Positions 5,507 through 6,877 of a stretch of DNA of 6,877 nt are shown piece by piece (within the stretch, counting starts at the first letter, position 1; the number at the start of each line of letters is the position of its first letter). The notes beneath the pieces were generated by a model. That model was not told where the DNA came from and ran no database searches. It worked only from the letters and a program-made list of their open reading frames with translations. The stretch spans positions 1 through 6,877 of the forward strand of contig NZ_JAKJSQ010000114.1 in NCBI RefSeq assembly GCF_050337105.1, given 5' to 3'. This stretch comes from Aliivibrio_A kagoshimensis. Lineage in GTDB: Bacteria; Pseudomonadota; Gammaproteobacteria; Enterobacterales; Vibrionaceae. Made by a program: the position numbers and the translations under genes.

Positions 5507-6240
5507 TGTCTCGGATCGACTTTTTAAACACTCCTATGGACAGCTTAACTATGGCTGATACCGTTCATCATATTAAATCTGAAATCACTAAAGGTGATTT
5601 TACTCAGCATGTAGTTGTTAATGTCGCCAAATTGGTACATGCGCAAAAAGACACAGTGTTGGCAGACTCAATAAAAGCCTGCGATATCATTAATATTGAC
5701 GGTATGGGTGTTGTTTGGGGTGCTAGATTATGTGGTCATGCCGTTCCTGAACGAGTTGCAGGTGTTGATCTTTTTCATAACCTGCTAACAATGAGCGCCG
5801 ATAATAACTTTCCTGTCTTTCTTCTTGGTGCTGAAGAGAATGTAGTCACCCAAACAGTTGAAAATGTTCAAAAGCAAAACCCAACGCTCACTGTAGCCGG
5901 TTACCATCATGGCTACTTTTGGGACGATGAAGAAGCAGTTGTAAATATGATTCGAGCATCTGGTGCTAAATTGCTGTTTGTAGCAATTACCTCGCCAAAA
6001 AAGGAAAACTTTATTAACAAATGGCAAGACAAACTGGGCGTCGATTTTGTTATGGGTGTAGGCGGCACTTTTGATGTTGTAGCAGGAAAAGTGAACCGCG
6101 CACCTAAATGGATGCAAGACAATGGATTAGAGTGGTTATATCGCATTATTCAAGAACCAGGAAGAATGTGGAAGCGCTATTTAATCACCAACTCTAAATT
6201 TTCTTGGTTACTTTTAAAAGAAAAACTAAAAGGGAAATAG
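5506..6240 (+). CDS. vpsK: WecG/TagA/CpsF family (GT26) glycosyltransferase, VpsK-like
   Basis: Encodes 244 residues, the normal family length. The ATG overlaps the preceding stop by one base (TAATG), with AGG at 5496-5498 seven bases upstream. Motifs in order: HVVVNVAKLVHAQKD (35-49); IINIDGMGVVWGARLCG (61-77) carrying the family Asp65; VPERVAGVDL (80-89); FLLGAEENV (105-113); FVAITSPKKENFI (158-170); MGVGGTFDVVAGKVNRAP (183-200); and a conserved basic/aromatic tail (201-225) that in TagA-type enzymes helps form the membrane-bound active site. Family role: transfer of ManNAc or ManNAcA from UDP to an undecaprenyl-linked sugar at the inner membrane. In the V. cholerae vps cluster the vpsA/vpsB homologues are predicted to make UDP-ManNAcA, so a ManNAcA-type donor is plausible here. 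It may also be true wecG of common antigen, but none of the usual ECA genes flank it. Composition falls abruptly right after its stop. Confidence 0.9.
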   Translation: MSRIDFLNTPMDSLTMADTVHHIKSEITKGDFTQHVVVNVAKLVHAQKDTVLADSIKACDIINIDGMGVVWGARLCGHAVPERVAGVDLFHNLLTMSADNNFPVFLLGAEENVVTQTVENVQKQNPTLTVAGYHHGYFWDDEEAVVNMIRASGAKLLFVAITSPKKENFINKWQDKLGVDFVMGVGGTFDVVAGKVNRAPKWMQDNGLEWLYRIIQEPGRMWKRYLITNSKFSWLLLKEKLKGK

Positions 6241-6260
6241 ATCTAACAGAAGAAATTATC

Positions 6261-6877
6261 ATGATTATTACTAAATATGATTCTAACTATCTAAAAGGCA
6301 TTGCTATTTTATTAATGCTTTTTCATCACCTCTTTGCATTCCCTGATCGAATCCCAGCCACAACAGATGTAATATACATTTTTACTTCCATAAATTTTGA
6401 AAGTAAAATTGCACTGTTTGGTAAGATATGCGTCCCTCTTTTTTTCTTTATTTCAGGGTATGGGTTTTCATCAGTTAACAATAGTTCTCCTAAGTACTAT
6501 ATAAATAAAATCATACAATTTTACAAATCTTACTGGTTAGTTTTCATTTTTTTTATCCCTGTATTTTTTATTGTAAACGATACTAAGTTTGATCTGAAAG
6601 AGCTCGTATTAAACATCATATCATTGAGAAGTAGTTACAATAGTGAATGGTGGTTCATAAAACCCTACATATTTCTTGTTCTACTTACTCCACTAATCAG
6701 AAACATTCGGTTAAAGACATTTACATTAGCAAGTATCTCAATTCTCCTATTTTTACTATCATTTTTAATCAGAAAGTTCAACATTGACATTGATTTAATT
6801 TCATTAAATCAACTTTTTTTCTGGCAGCCAGCATTTATTTCTGGATATTTATTGGCCACTTACAGAGATAGTAAGGT
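6261..6877 (+). CDS. Acyltransferase-3 family membrane protein, N-terminal part, 3' end cut by window
   Basis: An uninterrupted frame of 205 codons runs from the ATG at 6261 past the end of the window. It begins 20 nt after the vpsK-like stop, with only weak AGAAG purines (6248-6252) upstream. Typical acyltransferase-3 features are visible. Helix 1 carries YLKGIAILLMLFHHLF (10-25), with the conserved His region at 22-23. KICVPLFFFISGYGFSS (55-71) is the hallmark second helix with Ser-Gly. EWWFIKPYIFLVLLTPL (129-145) matches the family's Trp-Phe segment. Further hydrophobic helices lie at about 91-105, 154-168 and 185-199. Full members have about 330-400 residues and 10 helices; roughly half is present. 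Family role: moving an acyl group, usually acetyl, from the cytoplasm onto surface or periplasmic glycans. This would be a second acylating enzyme besides the hexapeptide acetyltransferase. The DNA is very AT-rich (23% GC at 6481-6540) and has T runs of 7, 8 and 7 at 6439-6445, 6547-6554 and 6814-6820. As I recall, V. cholerae carries the matrix-protein gene rbmA at this side of vpsK instead. Confidence 0.85.
   Translation, partial: MIITKYDSNYLKGIAILLMLFHHLFAFPDRIPATTDVIYIFTSINFESKIALFGKICVPLFFFISGYGFSSVNNSSPKYYINKIIQFYKSYWLVFIFFIPVFFIVNDTKFDLKELVLNIISLRSSYNSEWWFIKPYIFLVLLTPLIRNIRLKTFTLASISILLFLLSFLIRKFNIDIDLISLNQLFFWQPAFISGYLLATYRDSK

Noticed and set aside
5785..6117. 110-codon open frame on the minus strand opposite the vpsK-like gene
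   Set aside because: It lies wholly inside a gene with strong GT26 motifs and its product looks like random translation.
6241..6270. Possible terminator or operator in the gap after the vpsK-like gene (short palindrome ATCATGAT at 6259-6266)
   Set aside because: The palindrome is only 8 bp and includes the start codon; there is no stem followed by a T run, so I see no terminator or operator here.

Overview
This window is the middle of a polysaccharide (exopolysaccharide/capsule) biosynthesis operon. All seven genes lie on the + strand and are almost gapless: the largest gap is 28 nt and three junctions overlap. The order is: 3' end of a Wzy/O-antigen-ligase-type polymerase; GT4 glycosyltransferase; hexapeptide acetyltransferase; CapK/PaaK-type adenylate-forming enzyme; second GT4 glycosyltransferase; predicted (alpha/alpha)6-barrel protein; WecG/TagA/CpsF (GT26) glycosyltransferase; and the 5' part of an acyltransferase-3 membrane protein. 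No RNA gene, mobile element, CRISPR array, promoter or hairpin terminator was recognised. Both ends are cut, so the operon's promoter and terminator must lie outside.

The family order acetyltransferase - CapK - GT4 - barrel protein - WecG/TagA, preceded by a polymerase, matches my recollection of vpsF-G-H-I-J-K of the Vibrio cholerae vps-I (biofilm polysaccharide) cluster. Two differences stand out: an extra GT4 gene sits between polymerase and acetyltransferase, and an acyltransferase-3 gene follows the vpsK-like gene. I therefore suggest a marine gammaproteobacterium (Vibrio or a relative such as Shewanella or Photobacterium). This rests on family and gene-order recognition, not on a database search.

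Base composition splits the window in three. Hand-counted 60-nt samples are AT-rich on the left (22% GC at 841-900, 23% at 1621-1680, 20% at 2101-2160). They are higher in the core (48% at 2281-2340, 50% at 5701-5760) and fall again on the right (23% at 6481-6540). The left break falls inside the CapK-like gene and the right one at the stop of the vpsK-like gene. This looks like a conserved vpsH-I-J-K block flanked by swappable, serotype-like DNA.

Proposed joint role (inference): the GT4 and GT26 enzymes build a lipid-linked repeat unit at the inner membrane and the Wzy protein polymerises it. The acetyltransferase, the CapK-like ligase, the barrel protein and the acyltransferase-3 would decorate or epimerise it. 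V. cholerae VPS contains a 3-O-acetylated N-acetyl-guluronic acid amidated with glycine. The vpsG/H/J/K-like genes are reasonable candidates for making that residue, with the barrel protein as possible C5-epimerase and the CapK-like enzyme as possible glycine-amide former. That assignment is the most interesting idea here and is untested.
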